From contig VICG01000009.1 in the NCBI GenBank assembly GCA_008692225.1, forward strand, positions 1,488,001-1,552,000: a stretch of DNA of 64,000 bases, written 5' to 3'. Source of the DNA: Monilinia fructicola (taxonomy: Eukaryota > Ascomycota > Leotiomycetes > Helotiales > Sclerotiniaceae). Position 1 is the first letter of the stretch. Each line of letters starts with the position of its first letter. Of this stretch, positions 24,977 to 38,362 are shown piece after piece. The position numbers were made by a program, and so were the translations under genes. Below the pieces are notes generated by a model, which saw only the letters and a program-made list of their open reading frames with translations, ran no database searches and was not told the origin of the DNA.

Positions 24977-27172
24977 CTAGTTTCCTGGTGGAGGGGGCGG
25001 CGGTGGCTGATCGCTTGGTGGGGTGGAGGAGGAGCATTGCCTGGAGGTGGTGGTGGCTGATTGCTTGGAGGAGGCGGTGGTGGTGGGAGAGTTAGCATAT
25101 TGCTGAAGGAGGGCATTGATACTAGCACTGCTTAACCCAGGGGGTGCTGGCATGTTGAGACCAGGGGGTGCACCCATTGGTGGCTGCGCAGTGGGATAGC
25201 TACCATAACCGGGTGCATATGCTCCGTAGCCACCATTTTGAGCAGGGTAACCAGAAGGGCCAGTTGGGGCAGCTGGTGGCTGTGCTTGTTTTGCCCAGGG
25301 CGCAGCAGATGGTGGAGCATTGTAGCCATTCTGATAGCCTCCCCTATCTCTATCTCTATCCTCACCTCCTCGTCGAGCCCATGGAGCAGGACCGGAAGGT
25401 GCAGAGTCACGAGTGTCACGAGCGTCGCGAGTATCATTTCCTCTTTTGCCATGGAGCAGGAGCATTTGATGGGCCTCGTTGCCATGGTTTCACATCATCT
25501 TGACCCTTGGAAGCACCTTGGTCATAACCTGAGGGTCCGGATTCGATACGACGAGGGGCATCTTCAGAAGTAGGAGCACCACCGGAGAGTTCTTGCATGA
25601 GTTGCTGCATAGTTTGTTAGTATTTACTATAAAATGTGAAAACTCAAAAGTATTCTTACCTCATATTCACGGTCGACAGCATCGCCAGAACCAATACGGC
25701 CTTGACCTGGGACAGCATTTGGACCAGGTGGACCATCGTTGCGCCAATTGGCACCACGTGGTCTATCTGGACAATCTCTAGCCATGTGTCCTGCATTTCC
25801 ACACACGCGACAGATAATATTGGCAGTAAAGTTGCGTTGTTGTGGGCAGTCGTATTTTCTGTGGCCAATCTCACCACAGTTCTGGCAAGCTTGGTTCTCA
25901 TCATCACGGAGGGTACCGTTAAGAGCAGCGAGTTCACGAAGTTGGTTGCGCTTGAGCTCATTTTGGCCCTCGGGGATAGATGCAGCCTGCAATATATTAG
26001 TAAGTCATGAGAAACGCCGAACTGTAGGAAGTTTACCGTTTCAATGATGTTTGTGGATCAATTTCTTTGCCTTCTCGACCTTCTCCTCAGTATCTGCCAT
26101 GATCAAACAATGGAGATCCTCCTCCTGGTTGCTAGTATGGGCCGCATCGGATCGACCTTTTCCTTCCTTGACGGATCCTTTTCCACGAATAGCAATTTTA
26201 GCTTGAGACTCTGTCTCCATTTTCTTCAATGTATTGCCACGAGGACCGATAAGTAAACCAACTTTAGTAAAGCGCAAGCTAAGTGTTAGTATAGGATCAA
26301 AAGCTTTGAGCAAAATGGTAGTGAGTACAACAGGTTAGTGATGACGGTGCGATGCATTTGTCTCCCAAATGCTGCATCCAATGTCACACGAAAATGAAAA
26401 CGGATAAGGTGGGGAAATATAGAAGGTTAGAAAGGTTAGAGGGTTAGCAATCATACTGAAGTTAATTTCTGGGTAGTCATTGACTGGCACATAGACTTTC
26501 TCTTGAGTTTTGGTGGGACGGCGATAGTCTTGTGGTGGATGATAGTTAGGAATGACTTTCATAGCCTTGTCAATCAACTTGTGTCGCTCATCTTCGAGCC
26601 TCTTTCTGTATCTATATTCTCGAGTATTGACACGTCGACCAAAGTTATCATATTGAGGAGCTGGAGAAGGTGATCTGTAAAATAGTCGATTAGTTATGGC
26701 CAAGCACCAATGGAAAGGGCTTGCTTACCTGTCGCCGTCGGCAGGAACAACATCATCGATTCTTAATTTTTGAGTAATTTCGTCAATACGGAAATGTAAG
26801 GTATAAGCTTCGAGTTGCTCGCTCGTCATGTTCGCCATAATTGCAGTCGGAAGTCCCATAAGACCTGCAGCCTTGTTCTCAGTCGCATCGCCCCAACGAT
26901 TTCTCTTCTTACGGCGTCGAGATCCATCGCCTGCAGGCTCTTCGGCTAGAAATAGATGGTCAGATGAATCAAATATAAATTGCAAGCAGAGCAGACTCAC
27001 TTTTCGCAGTAGGGCTCCTTCCACGCTTGATACCAGAATCCTGGTGATTATTGGAAGATTGAGTTGGAGTGTAGCTTTCATCTTGAGCAGCTCCACCATC
27101 ACCAGGGAAGCGTCGTCGGTTTCCCAAAGGAATGTTGTTGGATCCAGTACTTCCTTGTTGTCGCCACGACAT
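24977..27172 (-). CDS. Branch-point binding protein / splicing factor 1 (BBP, Msl5), frameshifts in exons 4 and 6
   Basis: This nuclear splicing factor binds the intron branch-point sequence in the early spliceosome. Minus-strand exons are 27172-27001, 26945-26729, 26674-26457, 26261-26037, 25986-25660 and 25604-24977. In order: a basic N-terminus with [10 protein letters not shown] (U2AF-ligand type); helix-hairpin SF1 segment ([16 protein letters not shown]); KH-QUA2 RNA-binding domain ([16 protein letters not shown]); two CCHC zinc knuckles ([14 protein letters not shown] and [14 protein letters not shown]); and a Gly/Pro-rich tail ending in polyproline. Frame breaks: one extra base near 26046-26053 (exon 4, before splice to AASIPEG) and one extra base in the T run 25444-25447. 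A compensating pair between 25015 and 25092 changes the frame inside the polyproline tail. Corrected length is 594 residues. Intron 3 is 195 nt with a perfect TACTAAC branch point. Confidence 0.93.
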
Positions 27173-27856
27173 GATGTGACAAGTGTATCAGAATCAAAAA
27201 TTCTTGTTCTTGTTATTGTTTTAGGGATGTTGAAAGATCAAAAGGAATATTTCAGTCTGGGGTTCACAGTAGAATAAAGCTCATCTTAGTCAGCCTACAG
27301 CACCGCTAATGCTAATATGACTTAGTGCTTTGCGCACGTGATACGTCTCTCTCGAGTCTTACCCAAAACCACGGCAGTACTTTATTCCAATTGATTTGTG
27401 TCTCATCTAACTGCAATCTACAAGCAGCTGCAATTTGATAACAAAGATGATAGCAGAAACACCCACTGACAACCCTTTTCCTCAACAAAGAATCTTGTCA
27501 AATAATCAATCATGTGCTATTTGAAATCTTCAACTTACATGGATGGTATATTCCGTCAAGCTACCAAGCAACCAACTTGAACCAAGCAAAGACGTCGGGT
27601 TTTAAGTTCCTGCTTGGTAAGATGACTGGATCAAGAGGATTAATAAATACCGAATATCTACAAGTAGATCACATCATCATCAAGGTGGGGTGAACCCCAT
27701 GACAAGAGCTACATATAGCTCTCCATGTACAACAAGATACATTACAAATCAAAACAGCTCAAAATTCTCTTATATATCTGCCTCAGCTATCCCCATTTGA
27801 AATTCCCTTTTGTGAACAAACGTCTAACATAGTTGAGTTCTCATATCGGTACCAAA
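27173..27856. promoter_or_regulatory. Divergent promoter region between SF1 and GST
   Basis: The 684 bp separate the start codons of the divergent SF1 (-) and GST (+) genes. A CACGTG E-box lies at 27335-27340. A TATATAT run at 27770-27776, about 80 bp before the GST start, is a plausible TATA box. No experimental support is visible. Confidence 0.4.
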
Positions 27857-28802
27857 ATGGCTTCCAAATCAGATATCCACCTCTACACAACTCAGACTCC
27901 TAACGGAATCAAAATATCCATTACTCTGGAAGAGCTCGGCCTATCATATGAGGTTCACAAGGTTGATATATCCAAGAACACTCAGAAGGAGCCATGGTTT
28001 CTCGAGATCAACCCTAATGGGCGCATCCCTGCTTTGACCGATACATTCACAGATGGTGAGAAGATTAGGTTGTTCGAAAGTGGAAGCATCCAACAATATC
28101 TCGTCGATAGATATGATATGATACAGAGCATAAGATCTCATACCCAAGGGGGACAAGAGAGTACTATGAGGTCAATAATTGGGTATGTCATTTAGGAATT
28201 TTGAATTCTAAGCAAAATGAATTAACATGCTTGCCAGCTCTTCTTCCTCAATGCCGGCGTAGGTCCTATGCAAGGCCAAGCCAACCACTTCACCAAGTAT
28301 GCCCCCGAGAAGATTGAATATGGTATCAATCGCTACGTAAATGAAACCAGGCGTTTGTATTCCGTCCTCAATACTCAACTTGAGAAGTCCACTTCTGGGT
28401 ATTGTAAGTATAAGGAACTTTTACTTTTACTTCTTAGCCACCCTCCTTCTTTACAATTCTGCTTGAATTGCTCTCGTTCCCCATTCATATTTCGTGGGGG
28501 CTATTGCTGATTCGAAACTTCCAGTGGTTGGTGACAGATGTACCATCGCTGACATTGCCCACTGGGGCTGGGTAACTTCTGCTTTCTACAGTGGAGTAGA
28601 CATTGAAGAATTCCCGGCATTGAAGGCATGGGATGAGAGAATGGAGAAGAGACCTGCAGTAGAGAAAGGACGCCATGTACCAGATCCACACAGTATTGGA
28701 GCTTTGAAAAAGGATCCCGATCGTGAGGCCAAAATCAAGGCTGCAGCTGAGAAGGGCAGAGAGTGGGTACAGGCAGGCATGAAGGCTGATGCTAAGAAGT
28801 AA
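27857..28802 (+). CDS. Glutathione S-transferase (Ure2/theta-like), one 5-bp frameshift
   Basis: A cytosolic enzyme that conjugates glutathione to electrophiles. Exons are 27857-28182, 28238-28403 and 28525-28802 (introns 55 and 121 bp). The N-terminal thioredoxin-like fold has the glutathione-site signatures [23 protein letters not shown] and the ESGSIQQYL helix. The C-terminal helical domain has [18 protein letters not shown] and the N-capping box [15 protein letters not shown]. The frame breaks at 28112-28124, where ATGAT is tandemly duplicated. Removing five bases restores the expected spacing between DRYD and EHKISYP and gives 254 residues with clean splice phases. The start at 27857 is the ATG before ASKSDIHLY. 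The gene is divergent from SF1. Ure2-like GSTs act in detoxification; a regulatory role is not implied. Confidence 0.88.
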
Positions 28803-31800
28803 TCTCTCGCAAAATTTGAGGACAGGATGCAACTGTCTTTCGTCTACATAAGCCAGACATTTCGATATCAACAGGATTCATTGATTGATGTGTGCGTATC
28901 TTGTTTGGTGTGATTGCTGATTTGAATACAACTAAGGTCCAATTCTTCCGTAAGATATGTATCGATCTAATCGCGCATTTCTAAACCACTGGCCTATATT
29001 TATTTGACCAGAGAGGCACCTCGTTCCAGATCCTATTCTAGGCTCAATTTTGACTTAACGAAGCTTTCAATGCTGGAGGGTGCTATGGGTGGCCTGTGTG
29101 TCCTACTGTCTTCGGTATATCGCCGAAACACTTAGAGCACAGGCAGGTGTAAATGTTGACAAAAGAAGGGATCAGCTCACGCAGCCAAGGTTTTAGGTAT
29201 ATCTTCAAGCAGTTTCGCCTGTTAGTGATATCTGGCCACCACCATCTCTCAATAATGACCTTGATATCATCCTGCATACAAGCAGAGGAATGCATGCCAA
29301 GCTTGTTCATCTCCTCGTGATTGCCAGTCTAATCATGGGCATGGAGGAAAATTTCATCTTCTTCATATTTACTACAGTTCTGTACTCCATCACCATGTCT
29401 TTCTGTGAATTCCATCCTCTTCTGGGCTGCAGGTCTCTCATCCGAGACCACACCTATTCTGTTTGATAGCTTCTGAGAAGGTTTCGTTGAGTATACGGTG
29501 GTACAAAGTCACAATTTTTCGATATCACGCTCCCCTTCTCAATCTTCTTTTGAGTCCAAACTACAAATCCATTTCCGAAATCCAATAAACTCGTCAACCC
29601 TCTCGTTTGTTCCGGGCTCCGCAATTCGTGTGCAGTTACCTCACCTACTTCCACATATGTATGGCTCTCAATGCAAGCCATATTCCAGGAGTTATGATTT
29701 CTCTATCTTCTGGTTCAAGAATCTAACAACGATCTCCACTATGATTGAATGTCATTTTCAATGTGCTCCGTAATTTCAAGCTCGCCAACATCATTTTCGC
29801 AAGATTATCTCGATGAACATGTTGAAAGGTTTAGAGGCGATTTTCCATTTTAGATAGTGGTGCTTACAAAGAGCAAATGTTATTACATTTAGTTAGGTCG
29901 TGTAATCACTCGAATGTTTCTGTATCATAGAATCGCGACTTCCGCTTCAGTCTAGAAGTCTAGTGTCTTTGATAGACCAACACCCAAAGCCTAGTTACAA
30001 GTTAACATCACTCCCATCCATGGATCTCTGAATTATGATCAACGAGCCAGACGAGAAGGCACAAACACCTTCTATAAACCCAAACGATATCACTCTCGAC
30101 TCAGCCAACATGATTTACTTCAGCTTCTACCACTTCACGGTTCAAATATCCTTACTGCGCTTTCGCGGCGATAATTCAGATATGATGAACTTTTGAATGA
30201 CTCCACGTTCGTCATTCACGGTTTCTCTACTCTAGTCCTAGATTATCTGTTCAGAGAGTTATACATGTTCCTAAGTGCCATACGCATCATGATTACTCTT
30301 AGGACCATTTTCCAGAACACTATCACCGCCACTATTCGGCAGCGTATAACTTTATCATATATCTTATCGTCCTGTTGCCGAAAAATATCTCATGAATTAC
30401 TCATGAGAGTATTTGGGTCCTGTCAACGGTTTTGAATATTTTGATTTTTGGGTCGATCGAAATGCGAAATTTTTGCTGGGCATTTATGCTTGAAAATCAA
30501 GGCCACAGCGCTTTGAGTATGATATTACACTTGTTCACTGTTTAATAAATCCAATCATGCATGATCTCCATCAAAACAATATGTCTTCAATCAAGTGACT
30601 TTTCCTCCAATACTATTATACCATGCACGAAACAACAACGTATTTGCGTCTATCTAACCCGCAGCAAGTCTGGTCAGCCGAAAAATCTTAGTGAGGGTCG
30701 CAGAAAGGAGGCCTCTGATTGACATCTCACAAATTATCATGCAAGGGTCAATTTTTCTACGACCATCATTGAATTTCCCTTTAACTTTCGGTTTGTTGGC
30801 TTTCGCGCCAAGTACTTTTGCCGCTTCAATTGTCAGATGAGTATCGCGTAGTCCGACTTCCGAGCAATGATTCTGATCGCGAAGTGAGCGGGCTGTCGAA
30901 GAAAGCTATAGCTTCGGGTGCTGGTACGCGCCATTGGTTCTCGAAAACCCCGGCTGGTGGCATGGCATGGCAGCACCTGGTGGGCCTAGATGCCGAGGAG
31001 TCCTCACTTTATTGCATCTCTATCTTCCCAAACAACAATATTTATTATTCCAAGGCAGAACATTTGTATTTACCCCGGCTGTGCCACAATGTTAGCAACG
31101 TTCGATATATACAGCTGGTTATATTTTCTGCATACTTTGGATTCAAGGATAGTCAATCTATTCTAGCCATCGAAATAGACTATAGTATATGCTAATTCTT
31201 CATCTCGAAGGCTTTTTTGAGGAGTCTAGGATTGGTTCGAGGATTTTGGTTGTCACTCAAAGATAAAGCAGCTACTTCTATGATGGGCATGTAAGAAAGA
31301 GTAGAAAGATGTTAGAGTTGAATATATTGTCACAAGAATGAGAGGCAAAGGACTTACAGGGTCAGTGTGATTGATGAATTCTTTGAGATTCTGATGGGTG
31401 ATGGCGAACAAGTTGGGTTGAGAAGCCCAACCTCAGGGGGGTTTTGGTGTGCTTTTCCGAGATCACCTGGATTTCATCCTCCAGCCAGAGAAATTCTGAC
31501 ATAACAAACTAAAAGTATAGTAAGATAAAAATCAATTTCTATTATCTTTTGTATCAGCTGCAATCTTGAATTGAATTTTGAAAGACAATATCAAGGTTTG
31601 CGAGCGTTACTAAGATCTGTAGAAACGTCCTGTTTTTCAACCCTACCAAAACAAGAAGTTCCTGTAAGCGAGCTAGCTCTGCTCTTTTTTGGATTCGATT
31701 GTTATCACATGGTAGCCTCTTGATCTGGGTTTTCTTTCTTGAGAATTCTTTCCTCAAATCTTGTTGATCTCCTCATCTCCACCACAAACAAAATCATCAG

Positions 31801-34071
31801 CAAGATGCCTTGTAGTATATTTAGCACTTCAAACTTTTCTCAAAATTGATACTTTGTAAGCACGTACTCTATCTCGGCATACTTCATGTTGATCTCAAGC
31901 CAAGTTAACGTTAAACTGAAATTTCATCGAACAGTTAAACCACTCTACTTTCTTCGAAAAGAGATACATTGCCTTCTATCTATGAGAGCAGAGGAGTCTC
32001 AGTGAAATCATCAAGCATCTCCATGGCATTGTACTTTGCGATGGTATGCCTACTGCCCACAAAGATTCACAGGAATCTTTCTCCTGTGTTAGATAGAATT
32101 GATGGATTCTCCCAAATGTAGATAAATTTCTTTCCAACAAATGGGCCACGTCATGAGCAAAGTCGTAGTTGGGAGGGGGAAGCATGAACTAAACGGAGAA
32201 TTGATGCAGCTTTCGAATAAACAATCTACTAGTCAGTGTTTAAATTCCCACAATACGAAAGTAGGCCTACATTCAGACGAGGCATAAACGTCAAAATCCT
32301 ACATCACTCGTAAGCATTCTTCGTCCTCGTTCTCACAGATATTCTTCTTACCTTCTTCCCCCCATAGCACTCGGCTACCAGCAATCAGATCACCAAGAAC
32401 CCGCCTCCCTCACAGGGTTCCGCCAGAGCTCGGAGTAGGTCCGGCCCTTGTCCGTGGTGAAGATGTGAAAGGCGTAGTCTATTCGCAGAGCTCTCGACTC
32501 AATGACGGTGACCAAAACCCCAGAAGAATGTTTGGTAGGAGAGACTACATCTTTTATAGATCTATAGATACAACTGGTCGACCTTTTTCAAGAAAAGTCT
32601 CGATATGTCTTGGGATCCAGCAGCATGTGGCCATCGTCATCGGCCCCGCACTGACATGAAGGTGGCTATGATAGTGAACCGCTGGTTTGCGTGTATTGAA
32701 CCATTTGAATACATCAATGTCGCAGTCGCCGGAGCTATCAGTATCGTTTGTAGACGCAGTGGGAGCATTTATTACTCCAAGGTCAGTCCCAGAGGACTGG
32801 TTTTCCACAGTTCTTCCCTGTAATTTTTTCATATACCGCATTAATCTAATACCATAGACATCTTTTACCTCCAACTAAGCAAGCTATTCATACTGACCAA
32901 GTTATATAGGGAAAATATTGACGATCCACCTTCGACATTCGATATGCGTAGACGACCAACACTTGCGGGAAGTCTCACGAGGCCAAATATTGGGTGGCGA
33001 GGATTGGGCCGTCTAATAAAGCAGGAGGAATAAAGGTGGCACTGGCCTGTATCTCGCCAAAGCAAACACTTACGTTATACCACATGTCCTACCAGCCAGT
33101 GTCACCTTCGTGTTCTTCTGCACTATCAACTAAAATTAACTCTTGAAAGAGTAGAAAGATTAAACACTTGAATTTCTTCAAATCCGACTGTGCATTTATC
33201 TTGTGGCAAATCCCCGTTGGCATAATTTTCCACTTGGGAACTCAAGCTGCAGAACAACGGTGGTGAACTATCTAATCCAATGAGAATCAGAAGGAAAATT
33301 AGGAAACAGTATCAAGTCGGGATTTTACTTATCTGGGCAGTATGTAATCCAATGCCCTGTAACAAACTAAGAAGAGACTCAAACTGCAAAGGCAAGAGTA
33401 CAACCCATTCCTTTTCCGGGTTTTGCAGACCTCCATCTCTCTCTCCCCCCTCTCTCCCAATGACTGTCTGTAGTTGCCAATAGCTAGTGGCCACTTTCCA
33501 CGCGTTCAGTGCGACTGAGTTTTTGAAATGGATAATAGTATAATACCATTATGGGTTTCTCGATTCGGAAAGCGACATCAGACCACAAAGACGCTGCAAT
33601 AGCTACCGAGTAGTTCGTGCCACTTTCAACGCTTCTCATATGTAACTATGAAATTCGGTGCAGCTGATCTTACACTGGAATGTGAGGGGTCAAGCCGTTG
33701 ACATGGTCACTGAACCTTATTAACGGATTATTCGAAAATAAAATTGCAAGAGCATGTTGTGGATGTGAATCTGGGTGAGGTGTTTTAATTCAAACCACCG
33801 TATTCGAACACTGAAATGCATTGGGCGGGATTGAATACTGCAAACTTTGGCAGCGCGATTGTGTGATGTCTCTAAAATATTTTGACAGTTGAAATTAGGT
33901 ATCTTATGAAAGATTAAGCGTCGTGGAATATGAGAGAAGAAAAAGGAGAAAGATAAACGCACAAGATGCCGAAGACGTGAATAGAGATGGTACCTGCCAT
34001 AAACATGCTAATACTAGGTTACTAACAATTTACTAACACTGATTCGCCCAGGGACCAGGCCATGAAGATTT
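28803..34071. other. 5.3-kb region without a supported gene
   Basis: Base composition is near that of genes, but all frames are interrupted. Weak remnants include minus-strand 29700-29083 (two coherent stretches in different frames, possibly a decayed gene), plus-strand 30818-31195 (125 codons, no motif) and minus-strand 33065-32554 (two stretches). None shows a domain, and I could not splice them into a model. Decayed genes damaged by the same kind of indels as elsewhere in the window are possible. Confidence 0.5.
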
Positions 34072-35388
34072 TCAAACCCATATTCCCAGAAAATAGTAGA
34101 ACAAACACTTCAACACATGGTATATCAGATCCATGGCATTCTCAATATCTCCCCCCTCCGTCATTCCTGGCTTTCCAAAAACAACTTCGGCAGATGAATC
34201 TTCAGCCTCCAGTATCATCGTTATATTAAACAACGTACTGTTCCTCGTCTGCAATGGCCGATCCGGATCCTCCTGGCAACAGATAGCTTGCGGAGAATTG
34301 AAGGTATCCGAAAAGATTCGTTCCCGCAATACTCTCCCCACCTTATCTTCAATTTCTAACCCATTTCTCACATCACTAACCAATTCACTGGCCAGTTTGT
34401 TTGCCCTCTCGAGCCTCACCGGACTCCCTTTAAGCCAAGATGGCTCTATCACCAATTTGTTCTGGATAAAATGGTTTGTGTGAGCCACAAAGCCATCATT
34501 ACCTGGCCCCAAAAAGCAGTTCCCGAGAGGTGATAGTTCCATGGCTAATGGCCCTTCCGAGTCGGCTATCAAGATGTGCTGACTAGAGGCCACACCCCCT
34601 AGCTCCTCAAGGATGGCTATAGCGTCTTCCACGCTGCTACTCTCTAAACAAATACGCAGTGCAACATGGATCGGAAGCTTAGATGTATCCGTTGGACGGG
34701 CTCTGATGGCATTAAGACATACCCCAACACCAGCGGAATTGAAGCCAATTTTACCAACTATGCCTGCCTACATTCTGTTATTGCACTATATCACGGCTGG
34801 CATGTGACTGAGGGATGATAGAGAAAAAAGCATAGATCATACCTCAGTGACCATCCAAATTTTCTCTTTCTTCGCTGCGTCTATTTCCACCAATGCCAGA
34901 TTCTTCTTGACCCTTTCAGTCCAGTCCCAATTCTGCGCCAAGACAATCTTCCCCTCCACCTTCTCCCCCTGCATTTTCCATCCTAAACTCGTACATCCAT
35001 CCGTAAATCTTCCTAGTGCAATCTCACTCCTACAGTTCAACGCCACAATATCCAAAATGTCCACACTCGCACCCTCAGCAATACCAACCATTTCATCATA
35101 AATATCCGGTGTCAATTTCTGGATCGTGACTTGGAATTCCCTTGCGATTTCCAGAACTTCAGGCCATGAAAGTGAGGATGTGGATTGGAACATGGCATCA
35201 TATATCTTCATCTGATCTTTGATCTCGGAAGACAGAAGGCTGCCATGTTGTTGTCCGATCTAGAGAATGTGAGGTGGCGTTAGTTATTCGAGGGTGGGGT
35301 TGAGATGAGTGTTGGAAAGGGAGAGAAATCTACCTCTTTTGGGCTTCCTTGGAGTACAATTTTTCTTGGGGGAATGATGGGAAGACAT
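34072..35388 (-). CDS. Acyl-CoA:6-APA acyltransferase (penicillin IAT) / peptidase C45 family protein, one frameshift
   Basis: Minus-strand exons are 35388-35334, 35259-34843 and 34767-34072. The family consists of N-terminal-nucleophile enzymes that self-cleave before a catalytic Cys. Here that is FTDGCTSLGW (Cys at about residue 107), preceded by LNCRSEIALGR and followed by LAQNWDW; all are typical of IAT. IGQQHGSLL near the N-terminus and NSAGVGVCLNAI after the second intron also fit. One extra A/T in the T run 35360-35364 breaks exon 1; removal joins MSSHHSPKK to IVLQGSPKE and gives 388 residues. The natural substrate is unknown. In fungi without penicillin genes these proteins are common orphans, and no ACV synthetase or isopenicillin N synthase lies nearby. 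I see no clear C-terminal peroxisomal SKL-type signal (ends FLGIWV). Confidence 0.85.
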
Positions 35389-38362
35389 GATCGTTTATCT
35401 TATACGCCGAATCAAATTATCATGAATCTCCAGCTTAGAACTACTTGTATATCCTTTGTTTTCGAGTTTCGAAGTTATCACGGAATCATGCAGGGAGAAC
35501 TTACCCGCGGTTGAAATCCGAAGAATTTTCCGATTTAGCCGAACCTCTTTTTTGACGTCAGTCCAGATTTGAACATCAGAATATTCCGTACGCGAGTACT
35601 GAGTACTGAGTACTGAGTACTCGAGTAATCAGATATACATCCGATGAATGACTCTACTAAATTTGTTTCTTGTACCAAAGTCTTTTGTCGGTATTCTAAC
35701 TGGGGTTAAGATTGGAATTTATACTTCATTCTTTCAGATATCAATATTCCATTACTACTTGGCCAGTTCGCCTTGGTTCTAATTGTAGATCTCGAGATTC
35801 AAGTACATACCACATTAATTAATTGATTATTCTTAGATTGAAGATTCTAGGGCTACAAAGAGTTACAAAAATAAATTATATTGCTTGGCCCTTTTGAATT
35901 GGAAATTTGAGAGCAGATATTCGGATATATATCGAGAGCATTACTCAAGTTGAATTCCCCCTTCAGTCTTCACTCCTCTGAACCTAACCCCCTCGCTTCA
36001 CAGTTTCTCCTAGCCCACGCCATTCCTCTCCGCTTCCCTTCCGAATTTTCCACCCCAAAAAGATTTCCTGTCACCAGACAATGTCCCTCTCACTAATCCC
36101 AGCATCAAAAATAGTAATTAAGCGAACCGAGAAACCATCAGAGTTGTCTCTCTACTACTGGTGTGAACTTTGAAACTCCGTTTTGAGGACCAAAGTCAAC
36201 TGCACCATTGAATGAATATTAGCGATGGCTTCCGTGTCTTCTGAATATGTACATATAGGACACCCTACCGAAGTGAATGGTGAGGCAAAAGAGGCTGATG
36301 ATGATTAATCTTGCACACTCTCGTCTTTGTTCACAAACACTCAAGCTGGTGGTTCAATATTCAGCCTGCTGGCCAATGACTCTAGCCACTGAATTTTGGA
36401 AGTGCGACTTGGATTCCAAGACATATAGCTTAGGGGAGCGAATCGTGTTTAGTTACACATGCCGAGGAGTTTTCCAGAATTTTGGGTCCGTTCATCGAAT
36501 CCAGATTCATCATTCAAGGGGTATTGGAAGTGGTCCCAAACCCTATTGAACTTCAACATTTACATCAGTCAAACTTAACAATACAATGATCAATTCTGAT
36601 ACGCGTAGCCTCGGAAACTTTTCGAAGTGTGAGAATGATTCTCGAAGTTGTACGAGATATTGCCCGAGCCTTGTGTATATCAGACACGACATTTTAGAAT
36701 TCAGGATGGTCGTTGAACATGTAGATTGTTCATTTAGCAATCCCACTTTGATATTTGGAGATATCTTCAAGTTTTTCATGTTACTATTCATCACAGTCAC
36801 AAAAGAATGCCCATCGATTCCTTCGACTCATTTATTCACCTTTAGCTCTGTAGTTTGATCTCATCTACCACAACTAAAGAAGTAATATTCATTCATCCAT
36901 TTTTCACCTCCCATCACTGTCATCAAGAAGTCATGTTTTCTCGGTTCAATCTCGAATTAACTATATCATTTGTGCTAGAACTCAACACCACCTGATCATG
37001 CCGTATTTGTATCGAAGAATGCGGATACTCGAATCTTTATTGATATCCCAGAGTACATTGCTGAAATTCAAAGTGAAGATCCGAAATAGATTGTCCAACG
37101 CTCAAACAAAGTTCTTCAAAATCCCGACCGAAGACTCGGAAATTTCTTGCCAATCCTCCTACTTGGACAACTGTGCAAAACTTTCAAATCTCAGATCAAA
37201 GTTTAGAATTCATTGATCGAATGCTACTTGATTGATCTTGCGGAAGCGTCCTAAATTCTAATGTAAATCAAATAACACAGTGAATCTTTCCCAGAACATT
37301 CACCAACCTGGACTTTCACATGAACATTTCGGCATCCACGATACTTCTACAAATCCAAACGGGAGAATCAGAGTATCAACTCCTGCACCTTCCCCATTCA
37401 TTCTCCAATCCCTTTTTATCCCGCACAAGCCTTGTCATTTTGATATCCCCAACCCCATCATCAAGAGGCCAGAATGAATCCCGCAAAGAGAAGAACCACT
37501 TCTACTCACTCGCGTTGAATCTCATGAGCCCGAAAGATACCCAAAATGATGTCCAAGCCATAAAGCACCCGAGAATCAGCTCGCCAGAGACTCAAAATGA
37601 CTGGATGGATGGTTATAATTCATTTTCGTGACCATATCGACGGTGGCGCGCCGCTAGCATACAATTACAGTCGTATGTGATGATATCATGGTTCGAGACT
37701 CGAGATTCCAGATTTGTAATCAAGAGCGGGAAATGTCTGTATTGATGTGTAATCGCACCCTCTCCATGCCCATCCACTTATTATGAGTGTCAAAGCCCCC
37801 GCATCCCGTCAGAAATAACTGTGCAAGTACCATCATGTGCATCTGACGGCCATCCTAGAGATGACAATTCCCAGACACACGTCCAAGACCATGTATGACT
37901 ATTTATTGGCTCAATACTCGCGATTGAAGGTTGAGAATGACTGTCAATCGTTCAAACTATCTCTTCGTGACTCAACAATCATCATGCGGGGTCCAAGATG
38001 ATGGTTAGTTCCCGTCATTATCCTCGCTGCATGGCAAACCTGTCATCGAGGCCACGGAATGAGTGGTAGTGTACCATTTTCTCATGAATCGGCTCTTCAC
38101 ACATGAGGGGATGCCTCGCTTCCAAACTCTTCGCCCCGGGCAGATATGTTTAAGTAGGACAGCTTTGTCCTCCGGGGTACCTTTCCTTTCCTTCTTTATC
38201 CAAGATCCGAACACCTACAATCAAAATCAAAATCAAGATCAAATACTTGGCCATAAAAATTTGCGTAACAAGTACCCACACTCAACTTTCACCCAATAAC
38301 CCTTCAGACTCCTCCCATCTACCCACACACCGCCCGCCTTTCACCCCACACCGAACACCATC
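35389..38362. other. 3-kb region without a supported gene
   Basis: A tandem GAGTACT repeat lies at about 35597-35622. Open frames at 36226-36306, 36543-36800 (-), 36586-36858 (+) and 36998-37216 are short, mutually overlapping and motif-free. Remnants of one or two decayed genes are possible, but I cannot support a model. Confidence 0.5.
35597..35622. repeat. GAGTACT tandem repeat
   Basis: The 7-bp unit GAGTACT is repeated about four times and ends in CTCGAGTAATC. GTACTC/GAGTAC elements recur in several intergenic parts of the window. Confidence 0.85.

Noticed and set aside
34072..35388. Penicillin biosynthetic cluster
   Set aside because: Only the acyltransferase-family gene is present; neighbours are unrelated and no synthetase or synthase motif is seen.
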